DNA from: Methylomonas sp.
GTDB taxonomy: Bacteria > Pseudomonadota > Gammaproteobacteria > Methylococcales > Methylomonadaceae
Reading direction: 5' to 3'
DNA: 64,000 nucleotides
Assembly (NCBI GenBank): GCA_002929135.1
Contig: PESC01000012.1
Coordinates: 28,917-92,916 of the forward strand
In this document: one piece after another, positions 50,393-59,556 of the stretch
Layout of the letters: each line of letters starts with the position of its first letter
How positions within the stretch are numbered: the first letter of the stretch is position 1
The notes under the pieces: generated by a model
What the model saw: the letters and a program-made list of their open reading frames with translations, nothing else
What the model was told of the DNA's origin: nothing
Databases searched by the model: none
Translations under genes and position numbers: made by a program

Positions 50393-50400
50393 TTTGCCAT

Positions 50401-50430
50401 TCAGGGCTGACGCTGCCTGCCAGCCCTGAA
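50401..50430. terminator. Hairpin between convergent gltA and DUF1624 genes
   Basis: tcagggctg-acgctgcctgc-cagccctga. Confidence 0.5.
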
Positions 50431-50442
50431 TACACCGGGCTT

Positions 50443-51618
50443 TTACAGATAATTCAACCAGCGCCAGTGCGGCTTGGTGGTTTTCAAGGTTTCGAACCAC
50501 CGGCACAGCGGATACAGCATCAGTACCACCAGCAGCCACATCAGATACACAAACGGCAGGCCGGAACCGTAATCCTTCGGTATATCCGGCGACCAGATGC
50601 CACCGCCCAGCAGTGCCGACACCGGGCCGCCGTCGATGGCCGCCACCAACAAGGCCAGCAGGTGTATCAAGTACAGATGAATCAGGTAAAAGAACAGCGG
50701 CGTGCGGCCAAACAGGCGCAACACGCCGAAACGCGGCACTGGATGGCGCTCCAGCCAAGCCAGAACCGTCAGCGCCGGTCCCAGTGTCATCAGCAAATAC
50801 AGCAACGATGGCGGGTATTTGTGGCAATTGATGAATGACAGCAGCGTGAACACCGGCTCGGGATAGGTTTTCCACGGCGCTGGATCGCCGTAGACATTGC
50901 TGAAACGCAGCACGATGAAAGCGGCGATCAAGCCGCCTGCCATCCAGAACAAACGCCCAGGCTGGCGCCACTGGTTTTGCGTCATCAGATGACCAAAGCC
51001 ATACCCCAGCGCCATGACACCAACCCAGGGAATCAGCGGGTAATACGGGTTTATCAGCCAATGTTCGCTCAGCACCACATCGTCGCCGGTATGGAGCACC
51101 GCCCACAACGGGCCGAACCATCCCAGTTCATCCGGCCTGATACCGTCGAAAGCATTGTGGCCGAGTGTCGTCACCGCGCCGAATGCCACGACCCAGCGCA
51201 GCGGCAACCTGATCAAACCGGCCAGCGCTATCATCGACCAACCAATCGCCCACAACACACCACCGTCGAGCTGACGAAAGTCGTTGCGAAAATTCCACGC
51301 CCAGGCTTCGACCGTCAGCGTCAGTACCAGCAGAATCAGGCCACGCTTGGCCAGAAACCGGCTGAGCGGCGCATCGGATCCGCGTTGCGAGGCCCACAAA
51401 AACGCGCTGGTGCCCGCCAGAAACACGAATACCGGTGCGCAGACATGGGTGATCCACCGCGTCAGAAACAAGGCCACTGTGGTTTGATCGAGATCGGTGG
51501 GTTTGAAATGGGCAGCGCTGAAAAAAACGCGGGTATGATCCAGAGTCATGATGATCATGACCAGACCCCGCAAAATGTCTATGGACCACAAGCGTCCGGC
51601 GGATACAGGCGTATTCAA
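50443..51618 (-). CDS. DUF1624 / heparan-alpha-glucosaminide N-acetyltransferase-like membrane protein
   Basis: RLWSIDILRGLVMIIMTLDHTRVFFSAAHFKPTDLDQTT...; multiple TMs. Confidence 0.85.
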   Translation of the reverse strand: MNTPVSAGRLWSIDILRGLVMIIMTLDHTRVFFSAAHFKPTDLDQTTVALFLTRWITHVCAPVFVFLAGTSAFLWASQRGSDAPLSRFLAKRGLILLVLTLTVEAWAWNFRNDFRQLDGGVLWAIGWSMIALAGLIRLPLRWVVAFGAVTTLGHNAFDGIRPDELGWFGPLWAVLHTGDDVVLSEHWLINPYYPLIPWVGVMALGYGFGHLMTQNQWRQPGRLFWMAGGLIAAFIVLRFSNVYGDPAPWKTYPEPVFTLLSFINCHKYPPSLLYLLMTLGPALTVLAWLERHPVPRFGVLRLFGRTPLFFYLIHLYLIHLLALLVAAIDGGPVSALLGGGIWSPDIPKDYGSGLPFVYLMWLLVVLMLYPLCRWFETLKTTKPHWRWLNYL

Positions 51619-51759
51619 GGCAGTAGAACCCCCAAAAATGAGTGAAAAATCATCGGCGTCTTTTTCTGCCCGACAACCTGAGTCGGGCGCATGGGCAACT
51701 GATTTATAATGGCCGATCGTTCCTTACGACACACTACCATCCAACACACTACAACGAAA

Positions 51760-52680
51760 ATGCACGTTTTAGAACCCGGCAAGGACTACCGAGACCTGTG
51801 CCTGCGCTCCGGCGGCGATCTTGACCCAGCCCGGTTGCAAGCCGATGCGGTAAGGCATTACGACGACTGTTACAACGACTACCTGTTCGCCTGGAGCAAC
51901 CGCGACAACCTGGCCTTGCACTACGGCTACTGGGACGACACCAGCGCTTACAAGCAACATCAGGCGCTGTTGAACAAAAATCAGGCGTTGTACGACAAGG
52001 CTGGCATTCAACCGACCGACCATGTGCTCGATGCCGGTTGCGGCATTGGCGGCAGTTCGATCTGGATGGCCAAGCACCATGGCAACCGGGTTACCGGCAT
52101 CACCATCAGCAGCAGACAGGCCGGTCATGCGGCACGCCATGCCAGGCGGCACGGCGTGGCTGCGAACGTGGATTTTCAGGTTGCCGATTTCTGCGCGACC
52201 GCATTCGACGCCGCATCGTTCGATGTCGTCTGGGCGCTGGAAAGCTCGTGTCACGCCTTGAACAAGGCCGACTTTCTGAAGGAAGCCTGGCGTCTACTGC
52301 GCCCCGGTGGTCGCATCGTGGTATGCGACGGATTTTTACTGAAACGCGAATTCGACGACGACCAATGGCAAGCCGTCGTCACCTGTCTTAACGGCTGGGC
52401 AGTGCCGAATCTGTGTTCGCGTGACGAATTCAATGGCCTGCTGACACAGCAAGGCTTTGACGCCATCGTCTGTCACGACATCACCGCACAGACATGGTCA
52501 TCGGTGCAGCACATGTACAAGGTCGCCAGGCGTCTCAAATCCGTGCAAACCATCAGTCAGTGGCTGGGCTTGCGCAGCCCGGCACAAACGGCCAATTACC
52601 TCGTGGGCCTGGCGCAATACCGTTTATTTACCGAAAACCTCACCGAGTACTGCATTTTTACCGCACGTAAATCAGGCTGA
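51760..52680 (+). CDS. Class I SAM-dependent methyltransferase (tocopherol/cyclopropane-type)
   Basis: VLDAGCGIGGSSIWMAKHHGNRVTGITISSRQ; VVWALESSCHALNKADFLKEAWRLLRPGGRIVVCDGF. Confidence 0.88.
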   Translation: MHVLEPGKDYRDLCLRSGGDLDPARLQADAVRHYDDCYNDYLFAWSNRDNLALHYGYWDDTSAYKQHQALLNKNQALYDKAGIQPTDHVLDAGCGIGGSSIWMAKHHGNRVTGITISSRQAGHAARHARRHGVAANVDFQVADFCATAFDAASFDVVWALESSCHALNKADFLKEAWRLLRPGGRIVVCDGFLLKREFDDDQWQAVVTCLNGWAVPNLCSRDEFNGLLTQQGFDAIVCHDITAQTWSSVQHMYKVARRLKSVQTISQWLGLRSPAQTANYLVGLAQYRLFTENLTEYCIFTARKSG

Positions 52681-52695
52681 CAATGGTCGGCTAAT

Positions 52696-53133
52696 GTGAA
52701 CGCAATGAAACAAATTCACGGTCTCGACACAGTATCCCGCAGTCATTGTGGCCTGCTCAGCCCGCCGGTCATCGCCAACTTGCTCATAGACGACCTGGCA
52801 GGCGGTTATTGCGAAATTTATGGCGACCAGGACGGCCAGCGCATCCTGCTGACCAAACTCGATTTGCTGCCGACAACACTGGCTTACGACCCCTTTGACC
52901 GTCGGTTGTCGTGGTCGGTCGCTGGCCCGATCTTGCGCAACGACTGCGTGCCACTGACTTACAAAATGCAAGGCAAACAGTTCGCCATCACAGGCCGCTG
53001 CTCGGTTATCCCCAAAGTCTGCGGCGTCGATCTTTACTTGCATCGTAGCTACACCGGCATTATCGGCGACACCGTGCGCCAACGATTCACCGTATCGACC
53101 AAAGAACTGGCAACACTGTGCAAACCACTGTAA
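52696..53133 (+). CDS. Hypothetical protein downstream of the methyltransferase
   Basis: 145-aa ORF, same strand, small gap; no recognised family. Confidence 0.6.
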   Translation: MNAMKQIHGLDTVSRSHCGLLSPPVIANLLIDDLAGGYCEIYGDQDGQRILLTKLDLLPTTLAYDPFDRRLSWSVAGPILRNDCVPLTYKMQGKQFAITGRCSVIPKVCGVDLYLHRSYTGIIGDTVRQRFTVSTKELATLCKPL

Positions 53134-53201
53134 TCGAACGATATTCCAAAACAAAAATAGTGCAACGTACAGCCACGTTATTCGATAGAATGGCCTCACT
53201 T

Positions 53202-53580
53202 GGGGGCGACATGGCTTCGACGTGGGTAGCAAAACCTCAGGTGCATGCCGAGCACAGTACCGCTCGTAAAACCTACTGAAAAAAAGTATTCGCAAACGAC
53301 GAAAACTACTCAGTGGCTATCGCAGCTTAAAACCTGCACCACTTCTCTGACCAAGCGTACTTATGCACTTGGAGTCCTTTCGGGGGCGTTCAGGGATCAT
53401 ATTACATAAGATCGCGTCTAGGCTTGGTTCGGAGCCAAAAGCGTTAAACCCAATCGAAATCGCAGTTGTCAGTCTTGGCCTGTCGGGTAGGCAACTGTTA
53501 AATCAAAAGCACAGGATAAGCATGTAGAGCTTGTGGCGGAGTGCTTGCGGACGCGGGTTCAATTCCCGCCGCCTCCACCA
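53202..53580 (+). ncRNA. ssrA: tmRNA; proteolysis tag ANDENYSVAIAA
   Basis: gggggcgacatggcttcgacg 5' end; tag gcaaacgacgaaaactactcagtggctatcgcagcttaa (53292-53330); 3' gcgggttcaattcccgccgcctccacca. Confidence 0.96.
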
Positions 53581-53589
53581 AAACCCAAA

Positions 53590-53620
53590 ATCCCAACCCT
53601 TATCGGTTGGGATTTTTTTT
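53590..53620 (+). terminator. ssrA rho-independent terminator
   Basis: atcccaaccct-tatc-ggttgggat followed by T-run. Confidence 0.85.
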
Positions 53621-53841
53621 GCCCAGAGCGCCAGTGTTGGCGCGGTTTCCGGCCTTGGCCTCTTGAGCACGCCCCTCCCGAATTTGCCGTTTCCGGTGCA
53701 CCTTCCGCCGTTTTTCTCTCTCTGTTCTCTGCCGCCCTCTTGAGCATTCAAGGCCCGGTGTCGTGTGTTGGCGCGGGTTTGCGGTCCGTCGGTTTGCTTC
53801 TTCGCTTGCTCTGGCGGGTACGACCGAGACAGCGAAAAGCA

Positions 53842-53865
53842 CAAAAAAACCGCCCGGAGGCGGCG
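53842..53865 (-). terminator. Terminator of recombinase operon (minus strand)
   Basis: minus strand cgccgcctccgggcggttttttt. Confidence 0.8.
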
Positions 53866-53884
53866 TGTCGGCGCGGAGCGGATG

Positions 53885-54364
53885 TCAGCGCGAGCCTGCC
53901 ACCAGCGCCTCACGTTGCGCCAGCCACGACGCCGACAACTTGCCGCGCAGCAACTGGCTGACGCCCACCTCAAGGTGTCCCAAGGCGATGGCTTCTATCA
54001 AATCGGGGGCCAGTTGCGCCAATCGGCTCATCTTGCTGGCTTGGCCGAGGTCGATGCCTTCGGCCGACGCGATTTCGGTCATGGAACTGAACCGTCCCTC
54101 GTCCAGCAGGCGCTGCCAGTGGTGTGCGAGACCGAGCGCCCGCATCAAGGGGGTGTCCTGGCTGATTTCGCGCACCTGTTGCTCGCGGCGGGCTTCGTCC
54201 AGAAATTCCTGTGGCGCATCCAATGGCGTGATGACCTGCTTCTTCAGACCCCGACGCACCAGCGTCCAAGGCAGGAAGGTTTCCATCTGCACGCCGCCAG
54301 CGGGCAGCGGTGTTTGATACGTCACCGGATCACCCTTGGCATGCCCACGGTGTTTTTTGCTCAT
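53885..54364 (-). CDS. Recombinase-associated HTH-like protein, paralog 2
   Basis: METFLPWTLVRRGLKKQVI...MRALGLAHHWQRLLDEGRFSSMTEIASAEGIDLGQASKMSRLAQLAPDLIEAI; ATGA overlap with preceding gene. Confidence 0.8.
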   Translation of the reverse strand: MSKKHRGHAKGDPVTYQTPLPAGGVQMETFLPWTLVRRGLKKQVITPLDAPQEFLDEARREQQVREISQDTPLMRALGLAHHWQRLLDEGRFSSMTEIASAEGIDLGQASKMSRLAQLAPDLIEAIALGHLEVGVSQLLRGKLSASWLAQREALVAGSR

Positions 54365-54732
54365 ACGTCCTCCTCGAAGCTGGCTACGAGCTGGCGCTGT
54401 GCGTGCCAATCGACCATCAGGCGGTTTCGTTGGAACCACATCAGTGTCAGCCGCCGTGGCTGTTTGCCCACCAGGAACTGTTCGATGATGTCGGGGGCCA
54501 GCAGTGTCAGGCGCAGCAGTTCGTTGACCACCGAGTGGTGCAGTTTTTCGGCGCGGGCGATGGCGGCACCGCTTTGCATTGCCCCAGTGTCCAACAGGTG
54601 TTGCCAGTAAAAGGCGCGGGACAGCCCGTCGATCAGCGTGACGTCGTGGACGCTGCGCTCGTCGGTGACCACGCGCTGGACGCCCCGACGACGAAACGTC
54701 AGGGGCACGAAGGTTTCCATCGGATCGTCCAT
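54361..54732 (-). CDS. Recombinase-associated HTH-like protein, paralog 1
   Basis: METFVPLTFRRRGVQRVVT...IDGLSRAFYWQHLLDTGAMQSGAAIARAEKLHHSVVNELLRLTLLAPDIIEQF; similar to paralog 2. Confidence 0.8.
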   Translation of the reverse strand: MDDPMETFVPLTFRRRGVQRVVTDERSVHDVTLIDGLSRAFYWQHLLDTGAMQSGAAIARAEKLHHSVVNELLRLTLLAPDIIEQFLVGKQPRRLTLMWFQRNRLMVDWHAQRQLVASFEEDV

Positions 54733-56120
54733 CAGGCTTCCACCTCGAGCAGCTCGGCACCGATGCTGTCAGGGGCGAATTCCTCGATCACCGCGTTCCA
54801 GCCGATCTCGCGCCATTTCACCTTGATGCCCTGCACCTCGCCCGCATGGACGAGGTCGATGCGTTCGATCATCAGGTTGGCGATGCGATGGCGCTCGACC
54901 GGGAACAACTGATCCCACACGTTGTTGAGCCGTCCCATCGCCATTACCGTGGCGGCCTCGTCGATCTGCGCACCATTGCGTTGGATATGCCGCACCACCG
55001 ATGCGACCGACTCCGGGCTGGTCAGCACCGTGCGGATCTGGGCCACCACTGCTCCCTCGATCTCCGACGCTGGCAGGCGCTCGTAATTCTTGCCCGGTGC
55101 GCCGAAGCGGTTTTCCGATTTGGATACGTAGTAGTGATACTTGCGCCCGTTCTTGCGCGAATAGGTCGGGTACATCCGTTCGCCCGACGGCGCGTACAGT
55201 AGGCCGCGCAGCAAGGCATCGGTGCGCGACCGGATTTTGGTTTCCACCGCACGCCCATGAGAATCCTTGGCCAGCACCTCGTGGACGCGGCCCCAAAGGC
55301 CGGGGTCGATGATGGCAGCATGGACGCCGGGGAACCATTTGCCCTTGTGGGATATTTCGCCGAGGAAGATGCGGTTGCGCAGGATTTTGTGCAGATATTT
55401 CTTATCGATCTGAGCACCCTTGCGCATCTGGCCATCCTGCGTTGTCCACGCCTTGGTGGTGATGCCTTCGGCGGTCAGGTTGGCGGCGATCTTTGTCGGT
55501 GAGCCTATGGTGAGCATTTCCTCGAAAATACGCCGCACCACCGCTGCCTCGGTTTCATTGATGACCAGCAGGCGGTTCTCGACGTCGTATCCCAAGGTGG
55601 GCACTCCGCCCATCCACATGCCTTTGCGCTTGGCCGCCGCAATCTTGTCGCGGATGCGCTCGCCGGTGACCTCGCGTTCGAACTGGGCGAAAGACAGCAG
55701 CACGTTCAGCATCAGCCGCCCCATCGAGGTGGTGGTATTGAACTGCTGTGTGACCGACACGAACGACACGCCGTGGCGTTCGAACACCTCGACCATCTTG
55801 GAGAAGTCGGCCAGGCTGCGCGTCAGACGGTCGATCTTATAGACCACCACGATGTCGATCTGGCCGCGCCCGATGTCGACCATCAGGCGTTTCAGCCCAG
55901 GCCGATCCGTGTTGCCGCCGGAGAAGCCGGGGTCGTCGTAGTCGTCGGCCACCGGAATCCAGCCCTCGGCGCGCTGGCTGGCGACGTAGGCGTGGCCCGC
56001 CTCCTTCTGCGCATCGATGGAGTTGAATTCCTGATCAAGGCGCTCATCCGACGACACCCGGCAATAGACCGCGCAGCGTTTGCGCGCTTTGGGAGAGGCA
56101 ATCTGGCTGGCGTCGCTCAT
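54732..56120 (-). CDS. Serine recombinase (resolvase/invertase family, with recombinase domain)
   Basis: CAVYCRVSSDERLDQEFNSIDAQKEAG; VVYKIDRLTRSLADFSKMVEVFERHGVSFVSVTQQFNTTTSMGRLMLNVLLSFAQFEREVTGERIRDKI. Confidence 0.93.
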   Translation of the reverse strand: MSDASQIASPKARKRCAVYCRVSSDERLDQEFNSIDAQKEAGHAYVASQRAEGWIPVADDYDDPGFSGGNTDRPGLKRLMVDIGRGQIDIVVVYKIDRLTRSLADFSKMVEVFERHGVSFVSVTQQFNTTTSMGRLMLNVLLSFAQFEREVTGERIRDKIAAAKRKGMWMGGVPTLGYDVENRLLVINETEAAVVRRIFEEMLTIGSPTKIAANLTAEGITTKAWTTQDGQMRKGAQIDKKYLHKILRNRIFLGEISHKGKWFPGVHAAIIDPGLWGRVHEVLAKDSHGRAVETKIRSRTDALLRGLLYAPSGERMYPTYSRKNGRKYHYYVSKSENRFGAPGKNYERLPASEIEGAVVAQIRTVLTSPESVASVVRHIQRNGAQIDEAATVMAMGRLNNVWDQLFPVERHRIANLMIERIDLVHAGEVQGIKVKWREIGWNAVIEEFAPDSIGAELLEVEA

Positions 56121-56572
56121 TGCGCACCTGCCTTGCCGTTCAGGCCGAAGAACAGTGGCCCCGACCAGTGCGTGCCGGTGATTTGCCGGGCCACGGCGGT
56201 CAGACTCTTGAAGGTGCTGCCCTCGTACTCGAACAGGCCATCGGCGGTGACCACCACCTTGTGCTCACGCTCGCCCCATTCGCGCAGCAGGACGGTACCG
56301 GGCGCGAAGTTGATGTCGCGTGGCCGCGCCCGCAGCTTGATCTTGGAATGCTTGGCACCGATGGCTTCCAGCCGCTGACAGGTGTTGTTCGACAGACCGC
56401 CGAAGGCCTCCTCCTGCATCTTGTAGGCGATGCGCGATTCGATGAAGGCACGATTGGGGTTGATAGGGCGGCTGCTGAAATACCGATCCCACACCGGCCA
56501 CAGTTCGGCGATGGGCAGGCTGGATAGCTCCGCGATCTGCGCGGCGACGGATGCTTGTTTTTCGTTCATCAC
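56117..56572 (-). CDS. DUF2924-like protein
   Basis: IAELSSLPIAELWPVWDRYFSSRPINPNRAFIESRIAYKMQEEAFGGLS; ATGA overlap with recombinase gene. Confidence 0.85.
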   Translation of the reverse strand: MMNEKQASVAAQIAELSSLPIAELWPVWDRYFSSRPINPNRAFIESRIAYKMQEEAFGGLSNNTCQRLEAIGAKHSKIKLRARPRDINFAPGTVLLREWGEREHKVVVTADGLFEYEGSTFKSLTAVARQITGTHWSGPLFFGLNGKAGAQ

Positions 56573-56760
56573 AACTTCTCCTGTTGATAGGGGGTTGTAT
56601 GAACGCGCTGGTCGGGCAGGAAGCCAAGGCCAACTTCTCTCTGTTTTGGCGCTTCTGCGACAGCGGTGCGGACGATGGCGGCCGCAAGGATGGCAGTGAT
56701 TTCACCAGCGCGGGCACTGGCGGACATCTCCGAGGGAGATGCAAGTTCGAGGTTCTTCAT
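56569..56760 (-). CDS. Small ORF at head of recombinase operon
   Basis: MKNLELASPSEMSASARAGEITAILAAAIVRTAVAEAPKQREVG...; end overlaps DUF2924-like start. Confidence 0.6.
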   Translation of the reverse strand: MKNLELASPSEMSASARAGEITAILAAAIVRTAVAEAPKQREVGLGFLPDQRVHTTPYQQEKL

Positions 56761-56848
56761 GACGGCTCCGAGGAATTGCAACCGTCATGGATAGTGAGCC
56801 TGATCTTCCGAAGCGGATGGCAATTCCGGGTAATCGAGCCAGTTTCGC

Positions 56849-56866
56849 GTTAACTAAACAGTTGAC
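56849..56866. promoter_or_regulatory. Candidate operator dyad in divergent promoter region
   Basis: gttaact-aaac-agttgac near-perfect dyad; related half-site gttaact at 58073-58079. Confidence 0.45.
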
Positions 56867-56926
56867 GAGCTTGAGGCGGAGCAGTACGATCACTCCATTA
56901 ACCAATCACGCAATTAGGAAACACCA

Positions 56927-57205
56927 ATGCCTTTCGGAGCCTTCATTCGCAAGCAGCGCGAAGAGAAGAACATCCAGATGAACGAGTTTGCGCGTCAGCT
57001 CGAGATTTCACCTGCCTACTGGTCACGTATCGAGCGCGATATGGAAAAACCGCCCAAGGATGAACTGATACGCAAGGCAGCCGAGATTCTGGGTATCGAT
57101 CCGGACGACGCCTTCGTTGAGGCCAGCCGTCTGCCGCCCGACATGCGCGAGGATGTGGGTAACGTTGTGCGGATGTACCGCCGGGAAGCAACGGAGAAGA
57201 AGTGA
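56927..57205 (+). CDS. XRE-family transcriptional regulator
   Basis: FGAFIRKQREEKNIQMNEFARQLEISPAYWSRIERDMEKPPKDELIRKAAEILGI. Confidence 0.9.
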   Translation: MPFGAFIRKQREEKNIQMNEFARQLEISPAYWSRIERDMEKPPKDELIRKAAEILGIDPDDAFVEASRLPPDMREDVGNVVRMYRREATEKK

Positions 57206-58018
57206 ATGCCGGTTTTGACCCTCGACTACCGGCATTGCGACCGCAAGCGCCCCAAATTCATCAAGCACGTTGAAATCGAAGGCCTCGCCACGCAGGCTCG
57301 CCAACAACTGGTGGCGGGCGGTGTGGATGCCATTGCTTTCGACACGCTGCGCCAGATCGACCGCCTAAAGATCAACGGCATCGACTTCGCGCTCGAAGTC
57401 AGTACCGAGAGTGAGGTGCATGACGAGCAAGGCAACCACGTCTTCGGCATTTGCGAGTACGACCCCGGTGTCCCGGACACCGCAATGGTATGCGTCTCAC
57501 CCATCGGCGAAAAACTCAGCGGACTGTTGGCACTCAGCACGCTGGCCCACGAACTGGGCCATGCGGTGTTTGATGCGCCGGGCTGGATCATGGATGGCAG
57601 CAAAGGGCCTGGGCTGTTCGACGCCTTTGAACCGTGTGGGCAGCGCGCCTACCGCACCACGACGCCTGACAGCGAACATTTGGCGAAATCACCAACCGCC
57701 GGTAAGGCTGCCCAGACCTCGGACGTGCATTTCGCAGAACTGCGCGCCAATGAGTTCATGGGCTCCCTGCTGGTGCCGCGCCATCTGTTGAGCGCTGCCG
57801 CAGAGGAGCTTGCCCCGCAATACAACGTCAGCCTCCACCGTGGCCCTTCGCTCGATCCAGAGATCCCCGGCATCAGCCTGCATCTCACCGCCACCGACGT
57901 GGTCGATATGGAATTTCTGGAGAAAGCACTGGCCACGCGTTTTGGCGTCAACCCGCGTTTTGTGCAGGTGCGCCTACAGCGCTACGGCTTGATCCGACCG
58001 GAGGCCGTCTTGCGCTGA
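57206..58018 (+). CDS. ImmA/IrrE-family metallo-endopeptidase
   Basis: LAHELGHAVFDAP (HExxH); ELRANEFMGSLLVPRHLL; directly abuts the XRE gene. Confidence 0.9.
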   Translation: MPVLTLDYRHCDRKRPKFIKHVEIEGLATQARQQLVAGGVDAIAFDTLRQIDRLKINGIDFALEVSTESEVHDEQGNHVFGICEYDPGVPDTAMVCVSPIGEKLSGLLALSTLAHELGHAVFDAPGWIMDGSKGPGLFDAFEPCGQRAYRTTTPDSEHLAKSPTAGKAAQTSDVHFAELRANEFMGSLLVPRHLLSAAAEELAPQYNVSLHRGPSLDPEIPGISLHLTATDVVDMEFLEKALATRFGVNPRFVQVRLQRYGLIRPEAVLR

Positions 58019-58037
58019 TCATTTATCCATCCCGCCT

Positions 58038-58063
58038 CGCCGACTCCGCGTCGGCATTTTTTG
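58038..58063 (+). terminator. Terminator after XRE-ImmA
   Basis: gccgac-tccgc-gtcggc-atttttt. Confidence 0.7.
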
Positions 58064-58117
58064 AATCCCGAAGTTAACTGTTCGCGCAATCGCGCACTTT
58101 GTTGAAGGAGTTTGCCT

Positions 58118-59542
58118 ATGCCTACCGGTCACACCGCCGCCGCTCAGCAGGAGAAAGTGGTCAATCAGCAATCATCCGCAAAACGCGTGCGCGAGCAGCG
58201 GTCAGATGATGGCCCCACCATCTTGCCCGGCATGGAGTATTTCGTCGATCTGCTGCGCAAGGTCAAGCACCCGGCGCTGGTGGTGCGCCTGCTCGAACGG
58301 GCCAGCGGCGATGCACTGCCGGAACTGCAGGCATTGGCTGATGCCGCCAAGGGCAAATTGCCGGTCGAGTCCCGTCAGGCGTTCTTCCATTGCGTGGCCA
58401 AGCTGGATGCCGCCATCCGCCAGCGCCTCGAGGATGTCGTCGAGCGGGTGCTGCTGCTCGGCGATGACTACGGCGCGCAGGCAGTTCAGTCGGTGCTCGA
58501 TGAGCGGCGTGAAGACGATGCTGCCGTGCTCGAAGCGCCCAGCGATCGCCACAGCCGCGCACTGCATCTGTGCATCCTGCAGGAATTCCCCGAAGCCGGT
58601 GTTCGCCGCGAAGCCCGGTTGGATCAGGCCGAGCATGAACAGGTGATGCACCGCCAGTGGAAAAGCGACCATTTCTCCAGCCACTACCTTGGCCCCAAAG
58701 GCGTGGAACCACAGAAAGTCGACGGCGTCCAGGAAACGCTGCGTACACGGATTGCCGAGCTGTTCCCGCATGTGCCGAAGGAACAAATCCTGATCGAGCA
58801 ATTTGTGCGGCACGGCCTGTCACATGCACGGCATGACGAGGACGCCGATGCAGACGGCGAATCTCTGACACAGTTGCATACCCTGTGCGCCACCTTCAAT
58901 GGTTCAACCGCGCATTACCGGCAGGTGGAAGATGGCCAAGTGGTCGATCACGAGGAGCCTGCAGCCATGTCGGCGCGCTTTTCATGGGAGCCGACCACCG
59001 GGGCGCTGACCGTGTTCTGCGAAAACCGTGAAGCGCGGCGCGAACTTGCCACCATATTCCGTGATGTGGTGCTGGCGCATGAAGGCACGATTGATGACAT
59101 GCCGATTCGCCAGTTCGATTTGTTCGGGTTCTCAACCTCGGCAATGCTCAAACGGCTGGAACAGGATCGCATCGCCGATATCGACAGCATCTCTATCCTG
59201 CAGATCAAGGTGGCCAAGCCCTTTGAGCAGCAGCTGGAACTGGGTGGAAAACCCGTTGCCCGGCAACTGGCAAGCAAGATGGAGATCACCCGCGACCGGC
59301 GCGACGGTCGCAACATCTATCAGGTCGCCTACGAGGATTACAGCGCCGAGGATCTGAGCCAGTACGCGCTGGTGCAGGTGAAGCTGGTGATGCGCATGGC
59401 CAAGCAGCCTCACCGCAAGGCACACAACGTCGCCGTGCAGATCACCGCCCCCAACGGGCTGAATGACAAGAGCAAAACAGAGGACGACCGCAAACGCGTG
59501 CTGGAGCAACTGATCCGCATCGGCGTTCTGAGCGAATTCTGA
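58118..59542 (+). CDS. Uncharacterised 475-aa element-encoded protein
   Basis: Long ORF, RBS aaggag before ATG 58118; no recognised domain. Confidence 0.8.
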   Translation: MPTGHTAAAQQEKVVNQQSSAKRVREQRSDDGPTILPGMEYFVDLLRKVKHPALVVRLLERASGDALPELQALADAAKGKLPVESRQAFFHCVAKLDAAIRQRLEDVVERVLLLGDDYGAQAVQSVLDERREDDAAVLEAPSDRHSRALHLCILQEFPEAGVRREARLDQAEHEQVMHRQWKSDHFSSHYLGPKGVEPQKVDGVQETLRTRIAELFPHVPKEQILIEQFVRHGLSHARHDEDADADGESLTQLHTLCATFNGSTAHYRQVEDGQVVDHEEPAAMSARFSWEPTTGALTVFCENREARRELATIFRDVVLAHEGTIDDMPIRQFDLFGFSTSAMLKRLEQDRIADIDSISILQIKVAKPFEQQLELGGKPVARQLASKMEITRDRRDGRNIYQVAYEDYSAEDLSQYALVQVKLVMRMAKQPHRKAHNVAVQITAPNGLNDKSKTEDDRKRVLEQLIRIGVLSEF

Positions 59543-59556
59543 GGGAGAAGCCGACG

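Noticed and set aside
53765-54912. Plus-strand ORFs (281 and 200 aa) opposite the twin HTH-like genes
   Set aside because: The minus-strand genes are paralogous to each other and translationally coupled to the recombinase, so the plus-strand frames are shadows.
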